NCBI RefSeq assembly: GCF_023333585.1
Contig: NZ_JAIQZN010000033.1
Location: 1-64,000, forward strand
Length of the DNA: 64,000 nt
Direction of reading: 5' to 3'
Source: Argonema antarcticum A004/B2
Lineage (GTDB): Bacteria; Cyanobacteriota; Cyanobacteriia; Cyanobacteriales; Aerosakkonemataceae
Shown piece after piece: positions 43,661 through 54,265 of this stretch. Under the pieces are notes generated by a model. That model had not been told where the DNA came from and made no database searches. It saw only the letters and a list, made by a program, of their open reading frames with translations. Each line of letters opens with the position of its first letter. Position 1 is the stretch's first letter. The position numbers were made by a program, and so were the translations under genes.

Positions 43661-43880
43661 AAGAGAACGTCACAACCAAGAGAATTGTCTGGAATATGGC
43701 CTTGACTGTTGCGAATGCACAGGTGAAAACTTAAACTGTGCCAGCATTTTCCCCTCCGATATCCCTAGCTGTCACTTGCCGGATTGCTATCATTGCACCC
43801 CTGCGATTGATTGTAGCGGCGTCGATTGTGGGTCTGGCTTAGACTGTGGCGGTGCCGATTGCGGCAGTTGCGGTTCTTAA
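43661..43880 (+). pseudogene. headless cysteine-rich protein frame
   Basis: The frame reads ENCLEYGLDCCECTGENLNC then ASIFPSDIPSCHLPDCYHC and ends SGVDCGSGLDCGGADCGSCG S, with 13 cysteines in about 67 residues. There is no ATG, GTG or TTG start in this part; the frame is open only because it continues back into the tnpB 3' end (ATG 43596). It is therefore probably the C-terminal piece of a gene cut by the insertion. The repeated DCG pattern suggests metal binding or disulfides. I recognise no family. Confidence 0.5.
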
Positions 43881-44116
43881 TGGAGCCACTACAATTAACC
43901 GAACGACATTATACCAGATCGAGCAACCAAGCTCCAGATCTGAAGATTTGTATAGTTAATATTTAGATTTATTTAGTAGTCACGATTTTTTTAAGATTAA
44001 GGGCATCCTATCAACAGAAGTTAATTCTCCTCCACAGCCCGATCTTCTTCAAGGCAGCAGATGCAGGCTAGATTTTGATGCCTAACTTCTATACACACGA
44101 TCGCAGAAACCCTACT

Positions 44117-47100
44117 ATGATTACTTTGACTGGCTATGAGATTTTCACCCAAATCTATGAAAGCGCCAATTCACTCGTCTACCGAGGACTCCGAAAGCAG
44201 GATAATCAACCCGTTATCCTCAAATTTTTAAAGCAAGAATATCCCACCCCAGCATCCCTGATTAGATATAAACAGGAATATGAAATCACCCACAATCTAA
44301 ATCTGGATGGCGCGATCAGAGTCTACAGCTTAGAAAAATATCAAAGCAGTCTGGTAATGATATTGGAGGACTTTGGCGGTGAATCTTTAAAAATCTTAAT
44401 AAATTCCATTCAATTCAGTTTAGAGGACTTATTAAAAATTGCTATCTCCCTTACTAATATTATTGGGGAAATTCATCAACAAAATATCATACACAAAGAT
44501 ATAAACCCCTCTAATATCATTTTCCACCCGAATACAGGAAAGATAAAAATCATCGACTTTGGCATTGCTACTGTCTTAACCCGCGAAAATCCGACCATCA
44601 AAAATTTAAATGTTTTAGAAGGCACCCTAGCCTATATGTCGCCCGAACAGACAGGCAGGATGAACCGATCGATGGATTACCGAACAGATTTTTATTCTCT
44701 CGGCGTCACATTTTACGAACTGCTAACAAGCCAACTGCCTTTTGACGCCCAAGAGGCAATAGAGCTAGTGCATTGTCATATAGCTAAACAACCAGTACCG
44801 CTCCACGAAATCAATCCACAAATTCCTAAACCAGTTTCAGAAATAGTTACAAAACTGTTGGCAAAAACGGCAGAAGACAGATATCAAAGTGCTTGGGGAA
44901 TTAAAGCAGATTTAGAGGAGTGCTTGGCTCAATTACAATCCAACGGTCAGATTTTGGAATTTCCCCTTGGTCGCCAAGATATCTCCGATAAATTTCAAAT
45001 TCCCCAAAAGCTATATGGTAGAGAGAGAGAAGTAAAAAGTTTACTAAAAGCCTTTGATAGAGTCAGTCAAGGCACAACTGAAATAATGTTAGTGTCGGGC
45101 TATTCCGGCATCGGTAAATCAGCCCTAGTTCAGGAAATTTATAAGCCAATTACGAGAGCCAGAGGCTATTTCATTTCCGGTAAATTTGACCAGTTTCAGC
45201 GGAATATTCCTTACTCTGCGATCGTCAGTGCCTTCCAATCATTAGTCCGCCAACTCTTAACTGAAAGTGAAGTCCAACTTAAAATATGGAAAGAAAAGCT
45301 CCTAGCTGCTTTTGGCCCTAACGGACAAATTATTATTGATGTAATTCCTGAAGTAGAACTGGTTATAGGTAAGCAACCAGCAGTCCAAGAATTAGGGCCA
45401 TCGGAATCTCAAAACCGTTTCAATTTAGTTTTTCTAAATTTCATCCAGTTGTTTTGCTCTAAGGATCATCCGCTAGTAATATTTTGGGACGATCTACAGT
45501 GGGCCGATCCTGCCTCCCTCAAATTAATTGACTTAATAATTAGAGATGATGAAATCCAATATTTGTTACTAATAGGAGCTTATCGGGATAACGAAGTTAG
45601 CCCCACTCATCCAACCGTTATTACGATTGAAGAGTTAAAAAAAGAAGGGGCGATCGTCAGTCAAATTACCTTAACGCCATTGTCCATAAAGCATATTACC
45701 CAACTGATGGTAGAGAGTTTGCACAACAATGAAATTTCAGTAAATCCCCTGGCAGAATTAGTATTGCGAAAAACTGGGGGGAACCCGTTTTTCGTTAACC
45801 AATTCCTGAAAACCCTGGATCGGGAAAACCTGCTAGTGCGTAACCAAAACTCTACAAAGTGGCAGTGGAACATTGCAGAAATTGAAGCAATGGGTATTAC
45901 AGATAATGTAGTGGATTTGATGATAGGCAAGTTGAAGAAACTGCCTAAAGCTACGCAGCAGGTTTTGCGATTAGCGGCTTGTGTTGGTAATAATTTTGAT
46001 TTAACCACGCTTTCTATTATCAATGAAAAACCAGCCCACCAAATATTTCAAGCCATTCTGCCAGCAATCCAGGAAAGCTTAATCGTCCCGCTTTCAGATT
46101 TAGAAATTACAGAAGTAGATTCCATTAAATCAACTCTACTAATTCTCCACTATAAATTTTTACATGACCGAGTACAACAGGCTGCTTCTGCTCTAATTGA
46201 AGATGACAAAAAACGTGCATTACATCTTAAAATTGGGCGGTTACTATTACAAAATATAGGTGCAAACTCGCTGGGAACGAGAATCTTTGAAGTAGTCGAT
46301 CATCTGAATTTGGGTCGAGAATTGTTGGTAGATGAACAAGAAAAAATCGAATTAGCTTCCTTAAATTTATCAGCAGGTAAAAAAGCAAAAGATGCAACTG
46401 CTTATGCAGCTGCACTACAATATTTGAAATCAGGCATAGATTGTCTAACAGGAGATTTTTGGATAAAACACTATAATTTGGCTTTGGCACTGCATAAAGA
46501 ACAGGCAGAGGTAGAGTATTTAAACGGTAACTTCGAGCAGGCAGAAACCTTGACTAACTTGGTGCTATCACAAGCAAAAACTCCTTTGGAAAAAGCAGAG
46601 ATTTATAAACTTTTGATTGTGCAGTACACTCTGTTAGCTAAATACGCAGAAGCAACTAAAGCAGGGCGAAAAGCCTTACAAATCTTGGGAATTGATTTAC
46701 CTGAAATAGATTTGCCAGCGGCATTCATGGCGGAAATAGCTTCAGTTCATAATAAAGTAGGCGATCGCGAAATATCCTCGCTTATAAATGAACCAAAAAT
46801 GACGAGTGCCGAGCAAATAATTGCGAGTAAATTGCTAATCGAAATGATTGCAGTTACCTACTTTACAAATCAAGAATTGTTTGCTGTAGTCGTCGCCAAA
46901 ATTGTAAATTTTTCTCTCACATACGGTCATTCGATCGACTCGTCGCACGGCTACTCAAATTACGCGGTCATCCTTTGTATGCAAGGTAAATATCAATTGG
47001 CATACGAGTTTGGGCTGTTGGCTTTGAAACTTTGCGAAAAATTTAATAACCTGTCTTTCAAATGTAGAGATAGTATGTTACTTGGCAATTATATGAGTCC

Positions 47101-49516
47101 CTGGAATAAACATTTTAAACTTTCACAACCCATATTTACTGAAGGAATTAAAGCCGGATTGTCATCCGGAGAGTTACAATTCCCAGGATATATTTTTGCT
47201 TATCAGAATATAAACTTGTTCTGCCGTGGGGAAAACCTTACTAATATTTTGGCAGAAGAGTCTAAGTTTTTGCAGTTCACCCACAAGACCAAAAATCAGT
47301 GGTGTACAGATGTGATTCTGGCATTCCAACTACCAATTTTAAACTTGACTGGACAGACAAGAGAAAAGTTGAATTTTGACCACGACACAATCAAGGAATC
47401 AGATTATTTGTCAAGCTGTCAGTCTCATGGAAGTTTTCAAGCAATCTGCTATTATCAAATTATCCAATCTCTGATTTTATACTTATATGGGGAGTTTACT
47501 GATGCCCTAAAATTGGCTGATTCAGCCTCGAAGCAACTTACTTTGATTGTGGGGAACATTCCAGTAGCAGAACATAATTTTTACTATTCCCTCAGTCTAA
47601 CGGCTCTCTACCTGACAGCTTCCAAATCGGAACAAAAAAAATACACGAAAACCTTGGTAGCTAATCAAAAGCAGATGAAAATATGGGCGGATAACTGCCC
47701 GGAAAATTTCTTGCATAAGTATCTTTTGGTAGAAGCGGAAATTGCCAGAATTGGTGCCAAAAGCGAGTCGGCGATCGAATTGTACGATCGCGCTATTGAA
47801 TCAGCCAGAGAAAATGAATTTATTCATAATGAAGCTTTAGGAAACGAACTGGCAGCCAAGTTCTGGTTAGCTAAAGGCAAAAAGGAATTTGCCCAATTAT
47901 ACATGACCAAAGCTCATTACAGTTATCAACTTTGGGGAGCTAGGCGCAAGGTAGAAGATTTGGAGGAAAAATATCCTCAGTTGCTTGTCAAAACTCAAAC
48001 AATATCTGGTGTTAAAGATTCACTTACTCATAAAAATAAGCTACAGAGTACAATCTCTAGCTTAACTAGCAGTAATTCTGGTGAGGCGTTGGACTTAGCT
48101 ACGGTGATGAAAGCATCCCAAGCAATTTCTGGCGAAATCGTCCTGGAAGCATTGCTGAATAAATTAATGAAAATGGTGATAGAAAATGCCGGGGCACAAA
48201 GAAGCTTTCTTATCCTCAACAGAGAAGGTAAACTGCTAATAGAAGCCGATGAAGTAGCTGTGCGTCAGTCAGTACCAGTCGAAGATTCTGAGCAGTTGCC
48301 GTTATCGATGATTAACTATGTAGCGAGAACCCACGAAAATGTTGTATTAAACGATGCTGCTAATGAGCCAACCTTTGCTACTGACTCTTACATCCAACTG
48401 CATCAGCCGAAATCTGTGTTGTGTGCCCCGATCATAAATCAAGGCAAACTGATTGGCATTCTTTACCTAGAAAATAATTTAACGACGAGTGCCTTTACGA
48501 GCGATCGCATAGAAGTACTAAGCATTCTGTGTTCCCAAGCCGCCATTTCCATTGAAAATGCGCTTTTATATAACAATCTGGAAGAAGCGAACGAGCAATT
48601 AGAAGAATACTCGCATACCCTAGAATTGAAAGTAGAAGAGCGAACCCAAGAATTAAAGGATAAAAATGATCAACTAGAACAAACTCTGCAACAACTAAAA
48701 GCCGCTCAAAAGCAGATTATTGCCCAAGAGAAACTCGCGAGTCTGGGTTCGTTAACCGCTGGGATTGCCCATGAAATTAGCAATCCATTAAACTTTGTCA
48801 ACAACTTTGCTGCCGTTTCTGTTGATTTAACCCAAGAACTGCTTGAAGAAGTTGAAAATCAATCAGAACATTTAGAGTCAGAAGCAGTTGATTATATCAA
48901 AGATGTGATTAACGACCTCAAAGAAAATGTTGCCGAAATTAATCGCCAAGGTCAAAGAGCCGAGAGTATTGTTAGAAATATGCTGATGCACGCTCGCTCT
49001 GAAAGCGGACAACGGCAACGAGCAGATATCAATACAATAGTTGCTGAAGCAGTGCAGTTAGTTTATCATGGCAAGCGTGCTAAAGACGATAGCTTTAATA
49101 TCGATCTAGAAGCTAATTACGACAATTCAATAGGTCAAGTGGAAGTTGTTCCGCAAGACATTAGCCGTGCATTTATCAACATCATCAATAATGCCTGTTA
49201 TGCTGTCGCTGACAAGAAGAAGGAAACTGGCGAGGGATTTATCCCCACCCTTGCCGTGAAAACTCTGAACCGTAGCGATGGCGTAGAAATCCATATTCGA
49301 GATAACGGCAAAGGCATATCCCAGCAAATCCAAGACAAAATTTTTCAACCATTTTTTACTACCAAACCAACTGGAGAAGGAACTGGCTTAGGTTTGTCAC
49401 TAACTCATGACATTATTGTTGGGCAGCACCAAGGACAAATCCAAGTAGAATCTGAACCGGGCCTCTTTGCAGAATTTATCATATTTTTACCAAAAACTAT
49501 GCCAATAATTGAATAA
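44117..49516 (+). CDS. multidomain Ser/Thr kinase - ATPase - GAF - histidine kinase
   Basis: About 1800 residues. Order: Ser/Thr kinase (1-280; catalytic IIHKDINPSNIIF, IKIIDFGIAT, activation SPEQTGRMNRSMDYRTDFYS). AAA-type ATPase (about 305-640; Walker A SGYSGIGKSALVQEIYKP, Walker B PLVIFWDDLQWADP). A long helical TPR-like region (700-1290), GAF (about 1330-1490), a coiled coil, then HisKA with the phospho-His in LTAGIAHEISNPLNFV and HATPase (NIINNACYAV, DNGKGI, GTGLGLSLTHDIIV). Such trifunctional kinases are typical of filamentous cyanobacteria; the signal is unknown. ATG 44117 begins the kinase domain. It is 31 bases from the next REC-kinase gene. Confidence 0.92.
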   Translation: MITLTGYEIFTQIYESANSLVYRGLRKQDNQPVILKFLKQEYPTPASLIRYKQEYEITHNLNLDGAIRVYSLEKYQSSLVMILEDFGGESLKILINSIQFSLEDLLKIAISLTNIIGEIHQQNIIHKDINPSNIIFHPNTGKIKIIDFGIATVLTRENPTIKNLNVLEGTLAYMSPEQTGRMNRSMDYRTDFYSLGVTFYELLTSQLPFDAQEAIELVHCHIAKQPVPLHEINPQIPKPVSEIVTKLLAKTAEDRYQSAWGIKADLEECLAQLQSNGQILEFPLGRQDISDKFQIPQKLYGREREVKSLLKAFDRVSQGTTEIMLVSGYSGIGKSALVQEIYKPITRARGYFISGKFDQFQRNIPYSAIVSAFQSLVRQLLTESEVQLKIWKEKLLAAFGPNGQIIIDVIPEVELVIGKQPAVQELGPSESQNRFNLVFLNFIQLFCSKDHPLVIFWDDLQWADPASLKLIDLIIRDDEIQYLLLIGAYRDNEVSPTHPTVITIEELKKEGAIVSQITLTPLSIKHITQLMVESLHNNEISVNPLAELVLRKTGGNPFFVNQFLKTLDRENLLVRNQNSTKWQWNIAEIEAMGITDNVVDLMIGKLKKLPKATQQVLRLAACVGNNFDLTTLSIINEKPAHQIFQAILPAIQESLIVPLSDLEITEVDSIKSTLLILHYKFLHDRVQQAASALIEDDKKRALHLKIGRLLLQNIGANSLGTRIFEVVDHLNLGRELLVDEQEKIELASLNLSAGKKAKDATAYAAALQYLKSGIDCLTGDFWIKHYNLALALHKEQAEVEYLNGNFEQAETLTNLVLSQAKTPLEKAEIYKLLIVQYTLLAKYAEATKAGRKALQILGIDLPEIDLPAAFMAEIASVHNKVGDREISSLINEPKMTSAEQIIASKLLIEMIAVTYFTNQELFAVVVAKIVNFSLTYGHSIDSSHGYSNYAVILCMQGKYQLAYEFGLLALKLCEKFNNLSFKCRDSMLLGNYMSPWNKHFKLSQPIFTEGIKAGLSSGELQFPGYIFAYQNINLFCRGENLTNILAEESKFLQFTHKTKNQWCTDVILAFQLPILNLTGQTREKLNFDHDTIKESDYLSSCQSHGSFQAICYYQIIQSLILYLYGEFTDALKLADSASKQLTLIVGNIPVAEHNFYYSLSLTALYLTASKSEQKKYTKTLVANQKQMKIWADNCPENFLHKYLLVEAEIARIGAKSESAIELYDRAIESARENEFIHNEALGNELAAKFWLAKGKKEFAQLYMTKAHYSYQLWGARRKVEDLEEKYPQLLVKTQTISGVKDSLTHKNKLQSTISSLTSSNSGEALDLATVMKASQAISGEIVLEALLNKLMKMVIENAGAQRSFLILNREGKLLIEADEVAVRQSVPVEDSEQLPLSMINYVARTHENVVLNDAANEPTFATDSYIQLHQPKSVLCAPIINQGKLIGILYLENNLTTSAFTSDRIEVLSILCSQAAISIENALLYNNLEEANEQLEEYSHTLELKVEERTQELKDKNDQLEQTLQQLKAAQKQIIAQEKLASLGSLTAGIAHEISNPLNFVNNFAAVSVDLTQELLEEVENQSEHLESEAVDYIKDVINDLKENVAEINRQGQRAESIVRNMLMHARSESGQRQRADINTIVAEAVQLVYHGKRAKDDSFNIDLEANYDNSIGQVEVVPQDISRAFINIINNACYAVADKKKETGEGFIPTLAVKTLNRSDGVEIHIRDNGKGISQQIQDKIFQPFFTTKPTGEGTGLGLSLTHDIIVGQHQGQIQVESEPGLFAEFIIFLPKTMPIIE

Positions 49517-49547
49517 AGGGAATGTATAGATAGGGAAGGAGTAAAGT

Positions 49548-50786
49548 ATGCCAGCCAAAATTCTTGTGGTGGATGATGAGCTACCGCTAGAACGCCTGAT
49601 ATGTCAGCAATTTCGCAAAAAAATTCGCGCCAAGGAGCTGGAATTCATTTTTGCTCACAATGGTCTAGAAGCTTTAGATAAACTGCAAGTAGACCCGCAC
49701 GTAGATATGGTGCTGACCGACATCAATATGCCGGAGATGGATGGGTTAACTTTGCTGGAGAGACTGAAGGAATTTGAGCCGAAACTCAAAACAGTAGTGG
49801 TGACAGCCTACAGCGATATGGCAAAAATTAGAAAGGCGATGAATCTAGATGCTTTTGATTTTCTGACGAAGCCGATAGATTTTCAAGATTTAGAAATTAC
49901 TATCAACCGCACTTTGGAGTCAGTGCAACAAATTAAAGAAACTCAGCGCCAGTTACAACAGGTGCAGACCCAACTAATTCAAAAGGAAAAAATGTCCTCG
50001 TTGGGGCAGTTGGTGGCGGGGGTAGCTCATGAAATTAACAATCCAGTAAGTTTCATTGCCGGGAATTTATGCCATGCTCAAGATTATATTGAAGACATCA
50101 TAAAGTTGTTGCATTTATATCAGGAGAATTATCCCGATCCGGTGCCAGCTATTCAAGAAGAAATCGAGGCGATCGAATTAGACTATCTGACGGAAGATTT
50201 GCCTAAGCTGATCGGATCGATGAAAGTGGGAATTGAACGCATTTACCAAATTAGCGTTGCTCTAAGAACTTTTTCTCGCTCGGATACTACTTCTAAAATC
50301 CTATTCGATATTCACGAGGGGATAGAAAGTACGCTGTTGATTTTGCGGCATCGACTGAAAGCGAGTGGCGATCGCCCAGCTATAGTGGTGATTAAAGAAT
50401 ACCGCGATTTGCCCCAGGTGGAGTGCTACCCTGGCCCACTTAACCAAGTGTTTATGAATATTTTCGCTAATGCGCTCGATGCTTTGGAAGAGGCAATAAT
50501 CAAGGGAACAATCGAGGAAGTGCCTACCATTAAAATTAGCACGGAAATGCGGTCAGATGCGGTGAGAGTTTTGATTGCCGACAATGGTATTGGCATGACA
50601 GAAGAGATTAAGTCGCAGCTATTCGCGCCGATGTTTACTACGAAACCCACAGGTAAAGGTACTGGGTTGGGATTGTCTATCAGTCGTCAGATTATGGAGG
50701 AAAAACATGGGGGTCAATTGACGTACATTTCGGCACCAGGGCTGGGTACAGAGTTTATTATTGAAATACCAATACAGCAATTATAG
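49548..50786 (+). CDS. response regulator-histidine kinase hybrid (REC-HisKA-HATPase)
   Basis: A 412-residue protein. REC 1-125 has the phospho-Asp in DMVLTDINMPEMDG and Lys in FLTKPIDF. A coiled coil with QLQQVQTQLIQKEKMSSLGQ leads to HisKA with His in LVAGVAHEINNPVSFI. The HATPase has NIFANALDALEEA, DNGIGMTEE and GTGLGLSISRQIMEEKHGG. A receiver placed before the kinase suits a phosphorelay from the giant kinase just upstream (31-base gap, same strand). SD AGGGAAGGAG precedes the ATG. Confidence 0.92.
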   Translation: MPAKILVVDDELPLERLICQQFRKKIRAKELEFIFAHNGLEALDKLQVDPHVDMVLTDINMPEMDGLTLLERLKEFEPKLKTVVVTAYSDMAKIRKAMNLDAFDFLTKPIDFQDLEITINRTLESVQQIKETQRQLQQVQTQLIQKEKMSSLGQLVAGVAHEINNPVSFIAGNLCHAQDYIEDIIKLLHLYQENYPDPVPAIQEEIEAIELDYLTEDLPKLIGSMKVGIERIYQISVALRTFSRSDTTSKILFDIHEGIESTLLILRHRLKASGDRPAIVVIKEYRDLPQVECYPGPLNQVFMNIFANALDALEEAIIKGTIEEVPTIKISTEMRSDAVRVLIADNGIGMTEEIKSQLFAPMFTTKPTGKGTGLGLSISRQIMEEKHGGQLTYISAPGLGTEFIIEIPIQQL

Positions 50787-50910
50787 CTAGGGACTAGGGG
50801 CTAGGGGCTAGGGACTAGGGAAGAGGGAAGAGGGAAGAGGTTACTCCGTAAGGGATTATGGACTTCATGTAACAGTTGGAGTTGGCTTAATCGCCCTGGC
50901 GGTTGCTATA
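50782..50910. mobile_element. MITE-like element, TATAGC/GCTATA ends (copy D)
   Basis: Starts in the stop region of the kinase gene with TATAGCTAGGGACTAGGGG, continues with GAAGAGG units and GTAAGGGATTATG as in copy A, and ends TCGCCCTGGCGGTTGCTATA. It fills the first part of the 50787-51233 gap; the rest (50911-51233) shows no gene and should hold the cysA promoter. Confidence 0.65.
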
Positions 50911-51233
50911 CAAAAGGCGTAGCGATCGCGCAGTCTGCCAGCGCTAGTTTTGATGCAACTCGCTCAGAGTATTTATACTCAAAATATAGTTTCTGTTACC
51001 TGCTGATTTTTATGCCCATTTAAGCAAGTCCAGAAACTTAACTATTTCAGCGGTTGGATAAGGCTCATGTGTGATAAAACTACTATAATACCATCGCTTA
51101 ACCGGGAATTCTCTTCATAGAGATAGAATCGATCGCTTAAAAAAAAGGCGAAAGGTAATCCAGAATGCCGGTTGCCCAAATATTGTTTGGATAAGATATC
51201 AGTTGAATTGGCTCGTCGTTGAGGTTCTTTTCA

Positions 51234-52250
51234 GTGGGCATAGTTGTTGAGAATGTATCTAAGCAGTTCGGCACTTTCAAAGCCGTTGACGAAGTTAGCT
51301 TGGAAGTAAAAAGTGGCTCTCTGGTCGCTCTACTGGGGCCATCCGGATCGGGTAAGTCAACTCTGCTGCGGTTAATTGCAGGTCTAGAAAAGCCAGATAG
51401 CGGCAGAATCTGGATTACAGGCAAGGATGCCACCTATACTAACGTCCAAGAGCGCGAAATTGGGTTTGTGTTTCAGCACTATGCTTTGTTCAAGCACATG
51501 ACAGTGCGCCAGAATATTGGCTTTGGTCTAGAGATCCGCAAGGTGTCGAAGCCTCAAATAAAGAAGCGGGTGCAAGAACTGTTGGATCTGATTCAATTAG
51601 GTAGTTTAGGCGATCGCTATCCATCCCAGCTATCCGGCGGTCAACGCCAACGGGTCGCCCTCGCCAGGGCCCTAGCAGTTCAACCCCAAGTATTACTACT
51701 CGATGAACCGTTCGGTGCCTTAGACGCCAAAGTGCGTAAAGACCTCCGCGCCTGGTTGCGACGCCTCCATGACGAAGTTCACGTTACCACAGTTTTTGTC
51801 ACCCACGACCAAGAAGAAGCAATGGAAGTCGCCGATGAAATCGTCGTCACCAATAAAGGTAAAATCGAGCAGGTAGGCACGCCAGCGCAGATTTATGACC
51901 ACCCAGCCACACCCTTTGTGATGAGTTTCATTGGCCCAGTAAATGTACTATCCAGTACATCGCCGATTTTCCAAGAAAGTGGGATTGAGTCTACCCACCC
52001 AGAAATCTTTCTGCGCCCCCACGACATCATAATCCAACGAGATGCAAACGCAAATACAGTACCTGCTAGAATCAGCCGCTTGATTAACCTGGGTTGGGAA
52101 GTCCAGGCTGAATTAATATTTGATGACGGTCAGGTGGTCACCGCACACCTCTCCAGAGAGCGGTTTAAGGAGTTGGAACTGGAACCGCAACAGCGCGTTC
52201 ACGTACAACCAAAGGATGCTAAATCGTTTCCGCTGTACTATTCAATTTAG
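51234..52250 (+). CDS. cysA: sulfate/thiosulfate ABC transporter ATP-binding protein
   Basis: Energises sulfate uptake by CysT/CysW with SbpA. Walker [19 protein letters not shown] (about 34-51), signature [16 protein letters not shown], Walker [13 protein letters not shown], switch His in [18 protein letters not shown]. The C-terminal TOBE-like part has [17 protein letters not shown] and [10 protein letters not shown], the CysA type. GTG 51234 is chosen ([17 protein letters not shown] 9 bases upstream); a TTG at 51219 is less likely. 338 residues. The permease genes are not adjacent. Confidence 0.88.
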   Translation: MGIVVENVSKQFGTFKAVDEVSLEVKSGSLVALLGPSGSGKSTLLRLIAGLEKPDSGRIWITGKDATYTNVQEREIGFVFQHYALFKHMTVRQNIGFGLEIRKVSKPQIKKRVQELLDLIQLGSLGDRYPSQLSGGQRQRVALARALAVQPQVLLLDEPFGALDAKVRKDLRAWLRRLHDEVHVTTVFVTHDQEEAMEVADEIVVTNKGKIEQVGTPAQIYDHPATPFVMSFIGPVNVLSSTSPIFQESGIESTHPEIFLRPHDIIIQRDANANTVPARISRLINLGWEVQAELIFDDGQVVTAHLSRERFKELELEPQQRVHVQPKDAKSFPLYYSI

Positions 52251-52388
52251 CGATCGCATACGCCTTTTGTCCGGAGTCGAAAGTATGTAATGCGTACTCC
52301 GTTGTTAGTCGTGCGTTGCAAATATAAATTAGCCTCTTGCAAAAGTCCCCGTGCGACCTCAGACTAAAGTCTGGGACTAGACAAACAA

Positions 52389-52435
52389 AACCTGCCTACG
52401 CAGGTTTAAGAAAAAGTCCGCGTAGGCGGACTTTT
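52389..52435. repeat. two adjacent palindromes, AACCTGC- and AAAGTCCGC-type
   Basis: AACCTGC, CTAC, GCAGGTT, then AAAAGTCCGC, GTAG, GCGGACTTTT. The second is the same family as the hairpin in 4056-4075. It sits between cysA and the binding-protein gene and may terminate cysA. Confidence 0.8.
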
Positions 52436-52501
52436 GTTGTATACTCTCCATTTGCGATCGCCAAGTTTTCTTGCTAGACGACTGACTGTTTCTCTGAAAA
52501 A

Positions 52502-54163
52502 ATGACAATAATGAACTGGTTTCCCTTATCTGTTAAACAATTTCGTTCCTTTGCAAAATTCTTTGGTCTGTTCTGTCTTTGTTTTGTTCTGGTCATCAGC
52601 TGCGGTAAGCGTCCAACTGGATCGCCAAATGCTTCTACCAATACCGGCGGTAGCAGCGATCGCCTCACGGTAGGTACAACCCTCAAACCACGGACGCTTG
52701 ACCCTGCTGACGCCTACGAACTAGCCGCTAGCAATGTCCTCTACAGCTTGGGCGATCGCCTCTATACCTACAAACTAGGCACAGACCAACTGGAACCGCA
52801 ACTCGCCACAGCACTACCCAAAATAAGTCCTGATGGTTTAACTTACACCATCCCGTTGCGTCAGGGAGTTGTTTTCCACGATGACACTCCCTTCAACGCC
52901 GCCGCAATGACGTTCTCTCTGGAACGTTTCATCAAAAACGGTGGCAAACCTTCATCCCTGCTTTCAGATCTTGTTGAATCTGTCAAGGCTTCTGGAGAGT
53001 ACGAACTAACAATTAAGCTCAAAAATGCCTTTGCTCCTTTTCCATCACTTTTGGCTTACGCCAGTTTGTGTGCCGTCTCACCCAAAGCTTATGAAATTGG
53101 GATTGGTAAATTCACACCTACCAAGTTTGTGGGAACCGGCCCTTACAAATTGGTTCAGTTTAGTCCTAACTCTATCCGCCTTGACGTTTTTGATAAGTAT
53201 TGGGGTAAAAAACCACCAAATCAGGGAATTGACTTTGAGATTCTCACCAGTTCAGCTAATTTGTATAATTCTGTAACTACAGGTGCGGTAGACATTGCTT
53301 ATCAAAGTTTCGATCCGGATCAGATTGTCGGTTTGCAAAATAGGGCGAGTTCAGGCGGCTGGCAAGTGATTGAAGCTCAGAGTAATGTGATGAATTATAT
53401 GGTTTTGAATACGAAGCAGAAACCTCTGGATCAACCAGAAGTGAGACAGGCGATCGCTTCTATGCTCAACCGTAAGCTAATCAACGAGCGCGTGCTTAGA
53501 AATCAGGGAGAACCAGCCTATAGCATGATTCCCAAAACCTTTGACGTATCCAAGCCAGTATTTGAAGAAGGTTATGGCGATGGCAATATTACCAAAGCGA
53601 AAGAACTCCTTACTAAGGCGGGATTTTCTAAAGAAAATCCTTTGAAATTAGAAGTTTGGTATTCTTCAGGTTCGGCAATTCGGCAGCAGATTGCCAGTTT
53701 GCTCGGCGAATATGCTAAGCAGCAACTAGAAGGGATATTGCAAATTCAACCCCAAGCTGTAGAATCGGCTACTTTCTTTGCGAACATTCGCAAAGGAATT
53801 TATCAAAGTGCTTTGCTGGATTGGTATCCCGATTTTACAGACGCCGACAACTACATTCAACCTTTGTTGAGTTGTACCAAAGGTTCAGAAGCAACTGGTT
53901 GCGAACAAGGCGCGAGTCAAAGTCAGGGGTCGTTTTATTATAGCGATCGCATGAATAAATTGATTCAGCAAGAACGCGCCGAACAAAACCCCCAAAAGCG
54001 CAAACAAATTTTTGTTGAAATTCAAGACTTACTAGCTAAAGACGTTCCCTTAATTCCTCTGTGGCAAAGCAAAGATTATGCTTTTGCCAAAAAAGGATTG
54101 CAAGGCGTCCAGCTAGATCCAATTCTACAGCTTCCATTGTGGCAAATCGGTAAAAATAAATAG
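52502..54163 (+). CDS. family 5 (peptide/nickel-type) ABC transporter substrate-binding lipoprotein
   Basis: A 553-residue protein. The lipoprotein signal (FGLFCLCFVLVISCGKR) puts the lipidated Cys at about 34. The mature part has the SBP_bac_5 features: LTVGTTLKPRTLDPADAYEL, YTIPLRQGVVFHDDTPFNAA, PEVRQAIASMLNRKLINERV and VPLIPLWQSKDYAF. It binds peptides, nickel or similar ligands and delivers them to a permease not present here. ATG 52502 or 52511 are both possible. The upstream palindromes separate it from cysA. Confidence 0.9.
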   Translation: MTIMNWFPLSVKQFRSFAKFFGLFCLCFVLVISCGKRPTGSPNASTNTGGSSDRLTVGTTLKPRTLDPADAYELAASNVLYSLGDRLYTYKLGTDQLEPQLATALPKISPDGLTYTIPLRQGVVFHDDTPFNAAAMTFSLERFIKNGGKPSSLLSDLVESVKASGEYELTIKLKNAFAPFPSLLAYASLCAVSPKAYEIGIGKFTPTKFVGTGPYKLVQFSPNSIRLDVFDKYWGKKPPNQGIDFEILTSSANLYNSVTTGAVDIAYQSFDPDQIVGLQNRASSGGWQVIEAQSNVMNYMVLNTKQKPLDQPEVRQAIASMLNRKLINERVLRNQGEPAYSMIPKTFDVSKPVFEEGYGDGNITKAKELLTKAGFSKENPLKLEVWYSSGSAIRQQIASLLGEYAKQQLEGILQIQPQAVESATFFANIRKGIYQSALLDWYPDFTDADNYIQPLLSCTKGSEATGCEQGASQSQGSFYYSDRMNKLIQQERAEQNPQKRKQIFVEIQDLLAKDVPLIPLWQSKDYAFAKKGLQGVQLDPILQLPLWQIGKNK

Positions 54164-54265
54164 TTTTGAGTTCGGGATAGATTGTGATGGGGTGCGTTCG
54201 CGTAGCGTGCGCGTTAGCGCAATCGATCTTTCTTTTGTGCGATCGCATTTTGCCTATCTTCAGTC

